Source: Gimesia fumaroli (GTDB taxonomy: Bacteria; Planctomycetota; Planctomycetia; Planctomycetales; Planctomycetaceae). From it: a stretch of 64,000 nucleotides of DNA. Where the stretch lies: NCBI RefSeq assembly GCF_007754425.1, contig NZ_CP037452.1, forward strand, positions 2,182,664 to 2,246,663, written 5' to 3'. The notes below the pieces were generated by a model. That model saw only the letters and a list, made by a program, of their open reading frames with translations. It had not been told where the DNA came from and searched no databases. Within the stretch, counting starts at the first letter, position 1. Every line of letters starts with the position of its first letter. Positions 46,692-57,003 of this stretch are shown here, in pieces. Position numbers and translations under genes: made by a program.

Positions 46692-48731
46692 GTGGCATTC
46701 TCTTTACGATTGAATAGGCCAGGGCAAGGGCAAAAATTCCGTCAGGGGTTAAGCTTTCTGTCGCGATTGGCGCTGTTTATCTTGCTGATCACTGTCAATT
46801 TGCAGGCAGAAGATCAAAATCCATTTTTACCAGTCGGAGTGCCAGATGAAGGATGGCCTGCGGTACGCGGAGTCCATTACGATGCGCATTCTCCGGAAAT
46901 TCATCTGGCAAATAACTGGCCAGAGGAGGGACCACCTGTTCTGTGGGTCAAGGATTTAGGGCAGGGGTATTCAGCGTTTGTTGCCCAAGGTAACCGGGTT
47001 TATACACAAGCTCAGACTCTGCAGGGGCAGTATGTTTATTGTCTGGATGCACGCACGGGGAAAACGATCTGGGAGTATCGCTACGACTGGCCTTACGAGC
47101 TTGCAGGCGTTTATCCCGGACCACGTGCAACACCTACTCTGGCTCGGGGACGTCTCTTATTTGCGGGAACAAGTGGATTGATCGGGTGCCTGAATGCTGA
47201 TTCAGGGAAACTGATCTGGTCGCGCAATGTGGTTGAAGAGTTTCAAGGTAAGGGGGGGACGGGCTTTGGTTACTCCTGCTCTCCGACCGTTGTAGATGAT
47301 CTGGTATTTATGCCGGTCGGTGGACCAGGGGCAAGCATGGTTGCCCTGAAATTATCTGATGGTAAGACTGTCTGGGCCTCCGGTGATGAACCTGCCAGTT
47401 ATAACCCTGCGATGCCGATTGTGCGAAATGGACGACAGTTGATCCTGGGGTACCTGGAAAATGCAGTGGTCATTCATGATTTCAAGTCCGGGGAAGTGTT
47501 ACTCGAACACGAATTGTCACAAGGCTACGACGAACATTCTGCCTGGCCGATCTATCGTGAACCTTATCTGTGGATCGCAGCGCCGTTTAAGTCTGGTTCA
47601 CAGTTATTTGAGTTGCCTGAAGAATTGAGTCCGCAGGTCCCTCTCAAGAATATCTGGCGATCGCGTACGTTATCGAACGACGTGCTTTCCAGTGTTCTGG
47701 TGGGTGAGCAGATTTATGGATTTGATATTTTCGATCAACAGTCAAAAACTCAACGCCCCTCGCGCGGGAAATTTCGTTGCATCGACTTCATGACCGGCAA
47801 AGAGTTATGGGAACAGGGATCGGGACGGCCGGAACGATCCAATAATGATACGTCAGACGAATTAGGTCAAGCAGGAATCATTGCCGCGGATGGGAAACTG
47901 ATTTTGTTCAATGAGCGTGGCGAATTAATTCTACTGCGTGCCAATCCGGAGCGATGCGAAATTCTTGCGCGATGTAAGGTATTGACAGGTGAGTTGACCT
48001 GGACTCCTCCCATTCTACACCGAGGTAGTGTATTTGTCCGTAATCATTCACGGGCCGCTTGTATCTTTGTTGGGGACCCCGCTTTACTTTCCAGGAATCA
48101 GTCTACACTCAGCCTGGCCGATATTCCTCAAGAAAAATACTACGACTGGGCGGGGCAAATTCTCACCGTGGAGCCGGAATATGCGTTTGATATCCCATCA
48201 CCAGCCTGGTTAGCCAGCTGGTTCTACTGGTGCCTGGGGTTGCTGATAGCCAGTTTGATTGTTGCTGCCGTTCCTGCTTGTTTTGTAGCGGCAAAACGCA
48301 GGATGGGAGTCTGGACGATTGGCTATCGAACACTCGCTTTTATTTCCGGTGCACTGGGAACGACCTGGATCAGTTACTGGACACAGGAGTTTGTTTTCAC
48401 TTGGCCTCTCTGTCTGTTTATTGCACTGGAACCGGTTTTGGCGAGTGTCCAGTTTCGCAATGTGAAGAAAACATCCTTCTGGCGAGATCGTTTGCCGGTA
48501 GTCTGGTTTTTGTTCGTCTTTGTCCTCTATTTTTTACTCTGCCGTCGTTTGAGTCTTGTCTTCGAGTGGGCATTTCTTGCGGCACCCCTCGGGGCACTTC
48601 CCGTTGGTTGGTGGGAATGGCGCGTAAGCAGGAACACTACCGTCAAATTCTTGTTTTTTGTATTCTTAAAATTGGTGACATTCAGCTGTGCCTATGGTAG
48701 TGGTGTACTTGTCTTATGGCTCAAGTATTAG
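46692..48731 (+). CDS. PQQ-type beta-propeller protein with C-terminal membrane domain
   Basis: The protein has 679 residues from a GTG; the RBS is weak, so the start is less sure. A signal peptide or anchor helix (LALFILLITVNLQA) precedes an outer-membrane/periplasmic PQQ-like propeller: repeated blade motifs such as YCLDARTGKTIWEY, GCLNADSGKLIWS, ALKLSDGKTVWA and CIDFMTGKELWEQ. Residues from about 505 onwards contain five or so membrane helices. Planctomycete genomes have many such propellers of unknown substrate; there is no sign of the Ca/PQQ catalytic residues of true dehydrogenases. The following sulfatase gene lies on the same strand, 132 bases on. Confidence 0.85.
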   Translation: MAFSLRLNRPGQGQKFRQGLSFLSRLALFILLITVNLQAEDQNPFLPVGVPDEGWPAVRGVHYDAHSPEIHLANNWPEEGPPVLWVKDLGQGYSAFVAQGNRVYTQAQTLQGQYVYCLDARTGKTIWEYRYDWPYELAGVYPGPRATPTLARGRLLFAGTSGLIGCLNADSGKLIWSRNVVEEFQGKGGTGFGYSCSPTVVDDLVFMPVGGPGASMVALKLSDGKTVWASGDEPASYNPAMPIVRNGRQLILGYLENAVVIHDFKSGEVLLEHELSQGYDEHSAWPIYREPYLWIAAPFKSGSQLFELPEELSPQVPLKNIWRSRTLSNDVLSSVLVGEQIYGFDIFDQQSKTQRPSRGKFRCIDFMTGKELWEQGSGRPERSNNDTSDELGQAGIIAADGKLILFNERGELILLRANPERCEILARCKVLTGELTWTPPILHRGSVFVRNHSRAACIFVGDPALLSRNQSTLSLADIPQEKYYDWAGQILTVEPEYAFDIPSPAWLASWFYWCLGLLIASLIVAAVPACFVAAKRRMGVWTIGYRTLAFISGALGTTWISYWTQEFVFTWPLCLFIALEPVLASVQFRNVKKTSFWRDRLPVVWFLFVFVLYFLLCRRLSLVFEWAFLAAPLGALPVGWWEWRVSRNTTVKFLFFVFLKLVTFSCAYGSGVLVLWLKY

Positions 48732-48863
48732 AGTGTGAAGAAATCAATCAGTGATTCGTCTGCTTATATGCTTGTTTCTCTGTTTGAGTTTCAATATTTT
48801 GTTGAGAGCCATTGTTGCTCTGATCCTGTTCGAAGCAGAAGCTTGATAGAAAATGAGAGTCAG

Positions 48864-50279
48864 ATGTTAAAACGAGTTCAGGTTCAAATCAGTTTATTGT
48901 TTCTTCTTTGCTGGGCACCATTTGCGAACGCGGAAGAACGGCCCAATTTTGTGTTCATCATTGCCGATGATTTGACGTTTCGTGACATCGGCTGTTACGG
49001 CGGGCAGGCACACACACCTCATATTGATCAGTTAGCGACGGAGGGGATGAAGTTTACTCACTGTTTCCAGGCTGCGCCGATGTGCTCGCCCACCAGGCAC
49101 AACATTTATACCGGCCTGTATCCGGTCAAATCGGGAGCGTATCCCAATCATACATTTGCCAAACCTGACACCAAAAGCATTGTGCACTATCTGAGACCTC
49201 TAGGGTATCGGGTTGCTTTATCCGGGAAAAAACACATCAGTCCGAAGCGGGTTTTTCCGTTCGAATATAGTGGTAAAAAAAATAACCCGGACATGGATGT
49301 TATCGACGAATTGTTTGCGGATTCAAGCAGTTCCAAGTCTCCTTTTTGTTTATTTGCCTGCTCGAATGAACCACATTCCCCTTGGAATAAAGGGGATGCG
49401 TCCCAATATCCCCCCAAGAAAATAAAATTACCGCCGTACCTTGTTGATACGCCTCTCGTGCGAGACTATTTCAGTCATTATCTGGCAGAGATCACGTATT
49501 TTGATCATCAGGTCGGGCAGATCTTGAAATCACTCGAAAAGCACAATTTGCATGATAACACGATGGTGATGGTGGTGAGCGAACAGGGCAACGGATTCCC
49601 TTTTGCCAAGTGGACTTGTTATGGAAACGGTTTACAGTCGGCCATAATCGTTCGCTGGCCGGGTAAAGTAAAACCGGGATCGATTACTGATGCGATGGTC
49701 GAATATGTCGATATCACGCCTACGTTCATCAACGCTGCTGGAGGCGAGCAGAATCCTGTTTTAGAGGGAACCAGTTTCCTCCCGGTTCTGACTGGAAAGA
49801 CAAATCATCACAAAGATTTTACTTATGGGATTATGACTACAAGAGGAATTATCAACGGCAGTGATCAATATGCCATCCGTAGCGTACGTGATAAAAAGTA
49901 TCGTTTGATCTGGAATCTGAATTACGATGCCGAATTTTCCAATATCTGTATGAATACTGATTACTTTCAGTCGATGGTTGAAGCGGGAAATGCCGGTGAT
50001 GCAAAAGCCAGATCACTGGTGAAGAAATATAAAAAACGTCCGGAATATGAGCTCTATGATTGTGAAATTGATCCACTGGAAATGAAGAATCTGGCGGAAG
50101 ATTCAAAGTACAAAGCAGAAATGCAGCGCTTAAATAAACGACTTAAAATATGGATGCAGGAGCAGGGGGATCAAGGTATTGAAACTGAGCTCGATGCTAT
50201 TTTACGTCAAGGCAAGTTCAAAGGATTGACGCGCGAACAAGCGATGAAACGCTTCAGAAAAAAAGACAGAAAGAAGTAA
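48864..50279 (+). CDS. Type I sulfatase (formylglycine-dependent)
   Basis: The start is placed at 48864, where the product begins with a signal peptide (MLKRVQVQISLLFLLCWAPF, cut after ANA); the open frame goes 43 codons further without a plausible N-terminus. The 471 residues contain the metal-binding IIADDLTFRDIGCYGG, the sulfatase signature CSPTRHNIYTG with Cys74 to be oxidised to formylglycine, GKKHI, and VSEQGNG with the second metal site. It hydrolyses sulfate esters in the periplasm, probably from algal sulfated polysaccharide, as is typical in marine planctomycetes. The substrate cannot be told. The maturase is not in the window. Confidence 0.9.
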   Translation: MLKRVQVQISLLFLLCWAPFANAEERPNFVFIIADDLTFRDIGCYGGQAHTPHIDQLATEGMKFTHCFQAAPMCSPTRHNIYTGLYPVKSGAYPNHTFAKPDTKSIVHYLRPLGYRVALSGKKHISPKRVFPFEYSGKKNNPDMDVIDELFADSSSSKSPFCLFACSNEPHSPWNKGDASQYPPKKIKLPPYLVDTPLVRDYFSHYLAEITYFDHQVGQILKSLEKHNLHDNTMVMVVSEQGNGFPFAKWTCYGNGLQSAIIVRWPGKVKPGSITDAMVEYVDITPTFINAAGGEQNPVLEGTSFLPVLTGKTNHHKDFTYGIMTTRGIINGSDQYAIRSVRDKKYRLIWNLNYDAEFSNICMNTDYFQSMVEAGNAGDAKARSLVKKYKKRPEYELYDCEIDPLEMKNLAEDSKYKAEMQRLNKRLKIWMQEQGDQGIETELDAILRQGKFKGLTREQAMKRFRKKDRKK

Positions 50280-50335
50280 CAACCAAGTCTCAGTTGATAC
50301 CATGATGGTAAAATATGCTCCGCCAGCTAAACGGC

Positions 50336-52750
50336 TCACTTTTTATCTGCTGGCTTTGTGACATTGACGGTGATCAATTTTGACCAGACGGCAAATTTGG
50401 TATTGGTGGGAGCTGCTTTCTTTTCTGTGGATTTCGCCGTTGCGGTTGCTTTAGCCAAAGCCTGTTCTGCGCGGCTGAGCTGATCGGGTTTCGCTTTCTT
50501 CTGCTCAACCTCTGTCTTGATTTGCTTCACCAGTTTTTCGATGCGTTTGACTTCCGCAGCGGCTGCGAGACTGGCAGGCCGATTATGTTGATATTGCGTC
50601 ACACCGACCCCCAGCAGGGCGAATTGATAGCGTCCCGGCTCAACTTTGAAGTTACCCGTCGGTTTAAAATTGATGACCAGCGTTCCCTCGGTCTCTTTCT
50701 CACCAATATTCACGGTGGGAGGGCTGCGCAACATGCTAAACAGTTCGTGCGGTTCTATGGTGAGATTTCCGGTTCGGGAGCCGCTCCCTGTAAGTTTAAT
50801 AGGAATTTCCAGTTTCTGGTTGAGTTCAACAGTCCATTCTTTATCTTCTACTGGTGACAGAATGACGGGGACAGATTCCTGCCCATTGACTCCCAGTGGC
50901 ATCCGCATTGTGAGTCTCGAACGCACGCGGATCGCATCGGCAAAAATATGCCCCCAGATCAGGGAAGCAAATTTTGCTTCTCGGACCACCGGCTGGTTGT
51001 TGATCTGAGCTTTGCCGACAATGCGGATTTCACCCGCCCAGGATTTGGCCGTTTCATCAGCTGAAAGAACCAGGATTCCATGATCTGTTTTACCACTCAA
51101 CGTCAATGGCTTCGCTGACACACCCTGGGGTAAATTTTCCGCGGTGATCACGATGTCGCCGGTAAATCCATCCTGGCGTGGAGCGACAATCCGCACTCCC
51201 CAGTTCGCACCCCGTCGTAAGAGCGGGGTGACTGAATAGCCTGTCCTCCCTGTCGGTAATGTGCGTTCTGTTGTGGCGATCAACTGAAAGTCGTGCTTTG
51301 GTTCGCGAATCGCCAGACGATACAGGTCTGCCGAGCCTCCACTACCAAACTGGTTAATAATAGTGACTGCATACTCGCCATCCTGTTCAGCAACAAATGT
51401 TGCCGAAGCGTCATTGGTGTCGAGATTGATGGCATTCTTTCTATGGACACTAAAAAATGAGGGCGGGTCATCATTTTCCGTGATTTTTTTGAAGGTCTTT
51501 TCTCCGGTTTTGGATCGAGTGATCTGGTGAATTTCCAGATACGGATCGACTTTGGATGTCATTCGATCGGCGATGACTTCAATACAGTACGTCTTGCCTT
51601 TTTTCGCTTGAAAATGAAAGACATCTTCATCATTGGGCTCGTCAAATCGTCCGGCAATTTCCGTGGGAATCGAAACCGTTTGTTGATCCAACTCCGGCTT
51701 TTCCAGTGTGACGGGCGCTGTCGCAAAACCGATTTTGACTGTATTTGAATTTTCGAGTTGATAGTCAAAACCATTTAATGAACCCTGGCGAGGAGTGCCG
51801 GGTTGGAAACTGCCGGGGGGAGTCGGAACATCGGGTAGCTGGATTTCTACTTCTACGGACTCCAGTTTTTGACCATTCCGATAAACCGTTTTTCCGAAGC
51901 TGCCGCCAGGCAAATTGCGTCCATAAATCGTATAGGTGTTTCTTGACCCCGGTTCGCCGGCGGGGGGGAATACAAAATCGATGTGCGGTTTGTTAGAAAC
52001 ACTCAAGCGATAAAAATGCTCTGATCCCCCGCGATAGAGAATATCTGAAATTGCCAGAAAAAATGTCTCGTCCTGTTTCGGCTGAATTTCAAGAAACGGA
52101 TCGCGGCCATACCAGTCCCGATTGCGGGCAATTTCGCGCCCCTGGGAATTGTACGCCACGATCTGCCCATCCAGTCGAGAATCGATTCGCTCTGCGATCA
52201 GTTCAACGAGAACGCGTTGGCCTGCTTTCGCGTTAAATTGATACCAGTCAATTCCCCGCGCAGGGACATCACCAGTGATCACCGAATTGAGCTCCACAGT
52301 CATTGCTGTTTCGCGTGTTGCATGATTTCCCGTCTCAGGAACTTCACGGCTGTCCGAAGCTGCAACGACGAAAGGTCGTGCCGTGGACAAGCCGAAATAA
52401 GAAACGGCGCGTGCCTCGTAGATTCCTGGCGGGACATCGGGAGAGACCGTAACCGTGAACTGGGAGCCTTGAATTCGCGGCTGGAGATGAAATTCATCGG
52501 TCGGCAACATGACGGGTTTCGCTGTAATCCCCGGATGCGTGAATCGTAGTTCCGAAGCATTATCCAAATTTGAGCCTGAAATCTTCAGTTCGACAGTTTT
52601 CCCTGCGGGTGCAGCAAAGGGCTGAATCCGCCGCAGATCTGCTGTCGGGAGCTGCGCGAATGCAGTCTGCTGGTACGATACTATCAGCACTATCAGCAAC
52701 ATCATCAGAAGATAAATGGCGCGCGGCTGGATCTGTTTGATTGTCTTCAT
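50336..52750 (-). CDS. Secreted protein with PPC (pre-peptidase C-terminal) domains
   Basis: The protein has 804 residues with a signal peptide (AIYLLMMLLIVLIVSYQQTA). An IPT-like Ig domain comes first (AAPAGKTVELKISGSNLDNA), then two PPC domains at about 150-240 and 350-470 with the WYQF/VFHFQAKKG and YRL motifs, then beta-rich domains and a charged Lys/Ala-rich coiled-coil near the C-terminus. PPC domains are usually non-catalytic binding modules. It starts 20 bases after the DUF1549/DUF1553 gene and is its operon partner. In planctomycetes this trio (DUF1549, PPC protein, DUF1501) is often found together; the role is not established. Confidence 0.85.
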   Translation of the reverse strand: MKTIKQIQPRAIYLLMMLLIVLIVSYQQTAFAQLPTADLRRIQPFAAPAGKTVELKISGSNLDNASELRFTHPGITAKPVMLPTDEFHLQPRIQGSQFTVTVSPDVPPGIYEARAVSYFGLSTARPFVVAASDSREVPETGNHATRETAMTVELNSVITGDVPARGIDWYQFNAKAGQRVLVELIAERIDSRLDGQIVAYNSQGREIARNRDWYGRDPFLEIQPKQDETFFLAISDILYRGGSEHFYRLSVSNKPHIDFVFPPAGEPGSRNTYTIYGRNLPGGSFGKTVYRNGQKLESVEVEIQLPDVPTPPGSFQPGTPRQGSLNGFDYQLENSNTVKIGFATAPVTLEKPELDQQTVSIPTEIAGRFDEPNDEDVFHFQAKKGKTYCIEVIADRMTSKVDPYLEIHQITRSKTGEKTFKKITENDDPPSFFSVHRKNAINLDTNDASATFVAEQDGEYAVTIINQFGSGGSADLYRLAIREPKHDFQLIATTERTLPTGRTGYSVTPLLRRGANWGVRIVAPRQDGFTGDIVITAENLPQGVSAKPLTLSGKTDHGILVLSADETAKSWAGEIRIVGKAQINNQPVVREAKFASLIWGHIFADAIRVRSRLTMRMPLGVNGQESVPVILSPVEDKEWTVELNQKLEIPIKLTGSGSRTGNLTIEPHELFSMLRSPPTVNIGEKETEGTLVINFKPTGNFKVEPGRYQFALLGVGVTQYQHNRPASLAAAAEVKRIEKLVKQIKTEVEQKKAKPDQLSRAEQALAKATATAKSTEKKAAPTNTKFAVWSKLITVNVTKPADKK

Positions 52751-52770
52751 GGGAAATTCACTCGTTGAGC

Positions 52771-55281
52771 TTAATGATTGAATAAAAACTCTTTGGTATT
52801 GATGACCACCCAGATAATATCTTCGTAGGCTTCTCTCTCAGCCTGCTCCAGTGATAATTTCTGAGGATCGGCTTTTGACTGGTTTCGCTTCTTGGCCAGA
52901 TGCGCCAGTCCCGTCTCAAGCTCGTTTTGAGTCGGTTGCCGTGATAACGTGTGTTGATACAGTTCAGTGATGTGAGTGTGGTCATCCTTCTTTTTGTCGC
53001 GTGCCAGTTGAAGGGCACGTCCATCGGAGGCTGTCAAAATTTTCTGCATCGTATCGGAGTTGATCAGATGCAGACTCTGAGCCAGGTCAGCATTGGCAGT
53101 CCGTTCGCACTCACAGGCGGTATCCATTTGGGGACGTCCAAAGACACGCAGAAAGAACGATTCGACATTCGCCGAGTCGTCCGGCAATGCGACCGCCCGC
53201 ACTCCCACCGGTTGGTGATTGAAATTATTCTTTGCTCCCGCAGCGTCATTCATCGCATCCAGCATGATTTCAGCAGAGAGGCGACGCGGGTAATAGCGTG
53301 CGTAGTTTTGATCATCATCCCTGTTATATTCATTCGGGAACGAACTGAGCTGGTAAGTTCGGCTGTTGCAGATCGCACGGCAGACCTCTTTCAAATCATA
53401 ATTCGATTTGACAAAGGATTCCGCCAACTGGTTCAGCAACTCTGGGTGTGTCGCGGGATTCGTAACGCGAATATCATCTTCCGGTTCAACAAGCCCTCTA
53501 CCTAAAAAGTGCTTCCAGTAGCGATTTACCAGGATCTTGGCGAAAAACGGATTCTCCGGTGCACAGACCCAGTTGGCCAGATCAATGCGCGGATCACGTT
53601 GAGCCGGGATCTCTAATGCGTCTCCATCAAGGGGCGTCGGTTTGAGTTCCTGGTTGGTGTTCGGGTTTTTGGCAACCGCTACGATACGCTTATGGTAGAC
53701 GATGTCATCTTCCGGCAGCTTGTAAACTTCTTTGCGACCCAATGTGGTGAAGAATGCCTGAAACCCGTAGAAATCATCCTGGCTCCACTTTTCATAGGGA
53801 TGGTGATGACACTGAGCACACTGAATTCGAACTCCCAGAAATACTTGGGCGATGTCTGACATCTGGTCTTTTGGGTCTTTGACTGCACGATACCAGGAAA
53901 CCGCCGGGTTGGTGCCCGCTTTACCCCGCGCGGTGATTAATTCCGTGACAAATTCATTGTACGGTTTATTGGTTGAAAGGCTGGTGCGAATCCAGGAATG
54001 AAAGCCGAATGTTTCTCGAGCAATCTGTTCCAGATTGCCGCCCGCCTTATTCCGCAGGATACCTGCCCATTTAGAAGCAAACAGATCGGCATAGCCCGGG
54101 CTGTCCAGTAGCTCATCAATTTTTCGCGCCCGTTTATCAGGCCTCTGATCTGCCAGAAATTCCTGTGTTTGTTCTAATCTCGGAATTCTGCCGGTGATGT
54201 CTAACGTCACTCGTCGCAGAAACGTGGAATCATCGCACAGGGGGGAGGGAGGTAAGCCTAACACAGCCAGTTTCGCGAAAATATGTTCGTCGATAAAGTT
54301 TTCAGGCTGTGGCAGGTTCGGCGTTGGTTTTCCTAGCGGAATTGTAGTCATAAAAACGGCAACATGTTCTTGAAAGCGAACCATCACCGATGTCGTTCCG
54401 GTGAGATCTTTGAGCTGGACCACGCCGTGGTGATCCACTTCGGACATTTTGGGTTGGTTCGGCTTATACTCTGCCATGCGGGTAATGTCCCGCGTTGTGC
54501 CATCAGAGAAATAAGCCGTTACGACAAGCTGTTGCGTTGCATGGACTGGAAGAACGCGGACCTGGGGAAAGATTTCGATCCGTTCCACCGTCGGTTCCGT
54601 TGCCGGGTTGTACTGCATTCCTTCTTGAATCCAACGGCTGATCAGTTTGACTTCTGCACCATCTGCTTTGAATCGACTGCCTCCGCCATGTGGGAGATCA
54701 CCGGTTGCTTTGCGCAGCAATAAACTCAATTCCGGGGCTCCCGGATTGATGCGGCGTCCCACAGATTCTTTCGTGATATATTCAAAGTCATTCACTGGTT
54801 CAAAACCGAGCAGCGAAAGATGGAAATTGTTTTTTCCGGAGGGAGTTCCGTGACAGGCGCCGCTGTTACAGCCACCCCGGGTCAATTGTGGGATGACGTC
54901 ATTATAAAAACTGACGGGACGGCGCTTTTCAAACGATGAGACACGCACAGGGATGTTGAGTGGTGTTGCGGATGTGAACTGTGCGGTGATCGTCGCTGTA
55001 CCATTGGCAAGAGGGGTGACGTAGCCCGTATCACTGACCTGAACAATTCCCTCTGGTTGAGCCTGGTAGGTCACTTCTCGCGTGACATCACGCACTGACC
55101 CCGGTTTTTCTTCCAGCGTCACGAGCAATTGTTGCCGGGCGTCCGGATCACTTAACTCAATCGCCTGTGCCTGGTTCGGAATATACCCTGTAAGTTGGCC
55201 TGCATAAGACAGAGAAGGAGCCCCTCCAGACAGAATTACCAGGCAGGCAGCGATCATCAGGAGTATGGATTTGAATTTCAT
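52771..55281 (-). CDS. BIG2-DUF1549-DUF1553 protein with cytochrome-like motifs
   Basis: I chose the ATG at 55281, which has GGGAAG close upstream and starts a signal peptide (MKFKSILLMIAACLVIL); a start 14 codons earlier has no RBS. The 836 residues comprise a bacterial Ig-like (BIG2) domain (about 30-120, ending TATITAQF), a haem-like segment with GGCNSGACHG, in which the Cys are separated by four residues (CX4CH), DUF1549 with a standard CAQCH (CAQCHHHPYEKW), and DUF1553 with NRYWKHFLGRGLV. It is first in an operon with the PPC gene, and divergent to the second DUF1501 gene, which is probably a functional partner. Confidence 0.9.
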   Translation of the reverse strand: MKFKSILLMIAACLVILSGGAPSLSYAGQLTGYIPNQAQAIELSDPDARQQLLVTLEEKPGSVRDVTREVTYQAQPEGIVQVSDTGYVTPLANGTATITAQFTSATPLNIPVRVSSFEKRRPVSFYNDVIPQLTRGGCNSGACHGTPSGKNNFHLSLLGFEPVNDFEYITKESVGRRINPGAPELSLLLRKATGDLPHGGGSRFKADGAEVKLISRWIQEGMQYNPATEPTVERIEIFPQVRVLPVHATQQLVVTAYFSDGTTRDITRMAEYKPNQPKMSEVDHHGVVQLKDLTGTTSVMVRFQEHVAVFMTTIPLGKPTPNLPQPENFIDEHIFAKLAVLGLPPSPLCDDSTFLRRVTLDITGRIPRLEQTQEFLADQRPDKRARKIDELLDSPGYADLFASKWAGILRNKAGGNLEQIARETFGFHSWIRTSLSTNKPYNEFVTELITARGKAGTNPAVSWYRAVKDPKDQMSDIAQVFLGVRIQCAQCHHHPYEKWSQDDFYGFQAFFTTLGRKEVYKLPEDDIVYHKRIVAVAKNPNTNQELKPTPLDGDALEIPAQRDPRIDLANWVCAPENPFFAKILVNRYWKHFLGRGLVEPEDDIRVTNPATHPELLNQLAESFVKSNYDLKEVCRAICNSRTYQLSSFPNEYNRDDDQNYARYYPRRLSAEIMLDAMNDAAGAKNNFNHQPVGVRAVALPDDSANVESFFLRVFGRPQMDTACECERTANADLAQSLHLINSDTMQKILTASDGRALQLARDKKKDDHTHITELYQHTLSRQPTQNELETGLAHLAKKRNQSKADPQKLSLEQAEREAYEDIIWVVINTKEFLFNH

Positions 55282-55534
55282 AAATCTTCCCACAGTCTTC
55301 AAACCAGCGGATTTGCTTCTCATCAGTACTGGGACCAGCCTGATTAAAAAGGCCTAAATTGGCTACAAAACCGTATTTAACGACAATTTGACTGATTTCA
55401 ATTTTAATTCCAGGAGATTCTGAAATAAATTGAACTTGAATTTCTATTCTAAACGATGCAATATACATTACAATACGTTGATGTGTTCTTGTTGAGAAGT
55501 ATGAAACGAGATTTTTTCGATTGGGAAGATAATA

Positions 55535-56962
55535 ATGAGTGTGAGATCTTCAAAAGGTCGCTGCGCTGGCCCCATGAAACGCCGTACGTTCCTGGAAATT
55601 GGTGGATCGAGCATGCTTGGTCTGGGGATGTGCGATTTACTTCGTCAACAGGCTTTGGCGAAAGCGATCGGGGATTCAACGGAAGACACTTCGGTGATTT
55701 TTGTCTGGCTTCCCGGCGGTCCGCCTCATATGGAAACCTATGACATGAAACCAGGGGCTCCGGCAGAGTATCGGGGCGAACTGGATCCGATCCGGACGAA
55801 CGTGCCTGGTCTTGATGTGTGTGAAATGCTTCCCCAGCACGCGAAGATCGCAGATAAGTTCACACTGATCCGCTCTATTCATCATGAATTTGCGGATCAT
55901 GGTGGCGGACATAAACGATTGATGACAGGTCGCATTCCTGCAACGCCCGTGGGAACCATTAATGACGCTCCCGCTGTCAGCAGCATTGTGAAAAAAATGC
56001 TGGAGAAAAATGGCAGCGAAATGCCGGTCTGTGTCTCTGAAGTCGATTCTTCTCGGGCGAACATTGATACATTTGCGATGGGACCGGCTTATCTCGGACC
56101 TTCCTCGACACCGTTCATGGTGGCCGGCGATCCCAGTAATCCCGATTTCAAAGTACAGAACATTGGCGTCAAAGCTTCGATGGAAACGCGGCTGGATGAC
56201 CGGATTGCCATGCTGAAAGGAATTGATAAATTCCGGCGTGACGTCGATAAGAGTGGCTCAATGGAAGCCATGGACAGCTTTAACCGTCAAGCCATCGATA
56301 TGCTGACCAGTGAAAAAGTACGCAACGCATTCGATCTTTCCAAAGAGCCCAAAGAAATCCGCGATCGCTATGGCTGGAATGCGTATGGTCAGCGGGCCAT
56401 TCTGGGCCGACGTCTGGTTGAATCAGGCGTGAGATTCGTCACGATGGTCTGGGAGCACCCATTTCCCGGCAAACCAACACCCAAGACGGCTGCCTATAAC
56501 TGGGATTCGCACGCCGTCAATGCGCATCTGTTTAAAGACTGTGACTGGCGTTTGCCTCCTTACGATCAGGCTGTCTCAGCTTTGATTGAAGATCTCTATC
56601 AACGTGGCCTGAATCGCAGAGTGTTGTTGGTCGTCACTGGGGAATTTGGTCGGACTCCCAAAATTTCGGTTCAACGAGGAACGCAGACCGGAGTCATGCA
56701 GCCCGGTCGCGACCACTGGCCAAAAGCAATGTCGGTTCTGGTTTCCGGTGGCGGAATGCGAACCGGTCAAGTGATTGGTGCGACAAATCCCAAGGGAGAA
56801 TATCCGGTTGAACGTCGTTTGACTCCCAATGATCTTTGGGCAACTGTGTACCGGCATCTGGGAATTGATCATGAATTTGTATTACATGATCTCCAGGGGC
56901 GCCCCGTGCCAATTTTGCCGTTTGGTAAGCCAATTCGCGAACTTCTGCCAACCTCGGCCTGA
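55535..56962 (+). CDS. DUF1501 domain protein (Tat signal)
   Basis: The protein has 475 residues. The ATG at 55535 has GGGAAG six bases upstream and is preferred over a downstream ATG at 55574 with no RBS. Residues 14-33 form a twin-arginine signal (MKRRTFLEIGGSSMLGLGMC). The DUF1501 pattern follows: FVWLPGGPPHMETYDMKPGA, HGGGHKR-MTG, VRFVTMVWEHP, NWDSH, TGEFGRTPKI and GRDHWPKAMSVLVSGGGM. The protein folds like sulfatases and phosphatases and is exported folded. It is the second DUF1501 gene here and differs clearly from the one at 22.6 kb. Divergent from the DUF1549/DUF1553 gene across 253 bases. Confidence 0.9.
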   Translation: MSVRSSKGRCAGPMKRRTFLEIGGSSMLGLGMCDLLRQQALAKAIGDSTEDTSVIFVWLPGGPPHMETYDMKPGAPAEYRGELDPIRTNVPGLDVCEMLPQHAKIADKFTLIRSIHHEFADHGGGHKRLMTGRIPATPVGTINDAPAVSSIVKKMLEKNGSEMPVCVSEVDSSRANIDTFAMGPAYLGPSSTPFMVAGDPSNPDFKVQNIGVKASMETRLDDRIAMLKGIDKFRRDVDKSGSMEAMDSFNRQAIDMLTSEKVRNAFDLSKEPKEIRDRYGWNAYGQRAILGRRLVESGVRFVTMVWEHPFPGKPTPKTAAYNWDSHAVNAHLFKDCDWRLPPYDQAVSALIEDLYQRGLNRRVLLVVTGEFGRTPKISVQRGTQTGVMQPGRDHWPKAMSVLVSGGGMRTGQVIGATNPKGEYPVERRLTPNDLWATVYRHLGIDHEFVLHDLQGRPVPILPFGKPIRELLPTSA

Positions 56963-57003
56963 TTCTTTTTCTTTCGTCAGCGGGGCTGCTGTCACCTGGA
57001 GAG

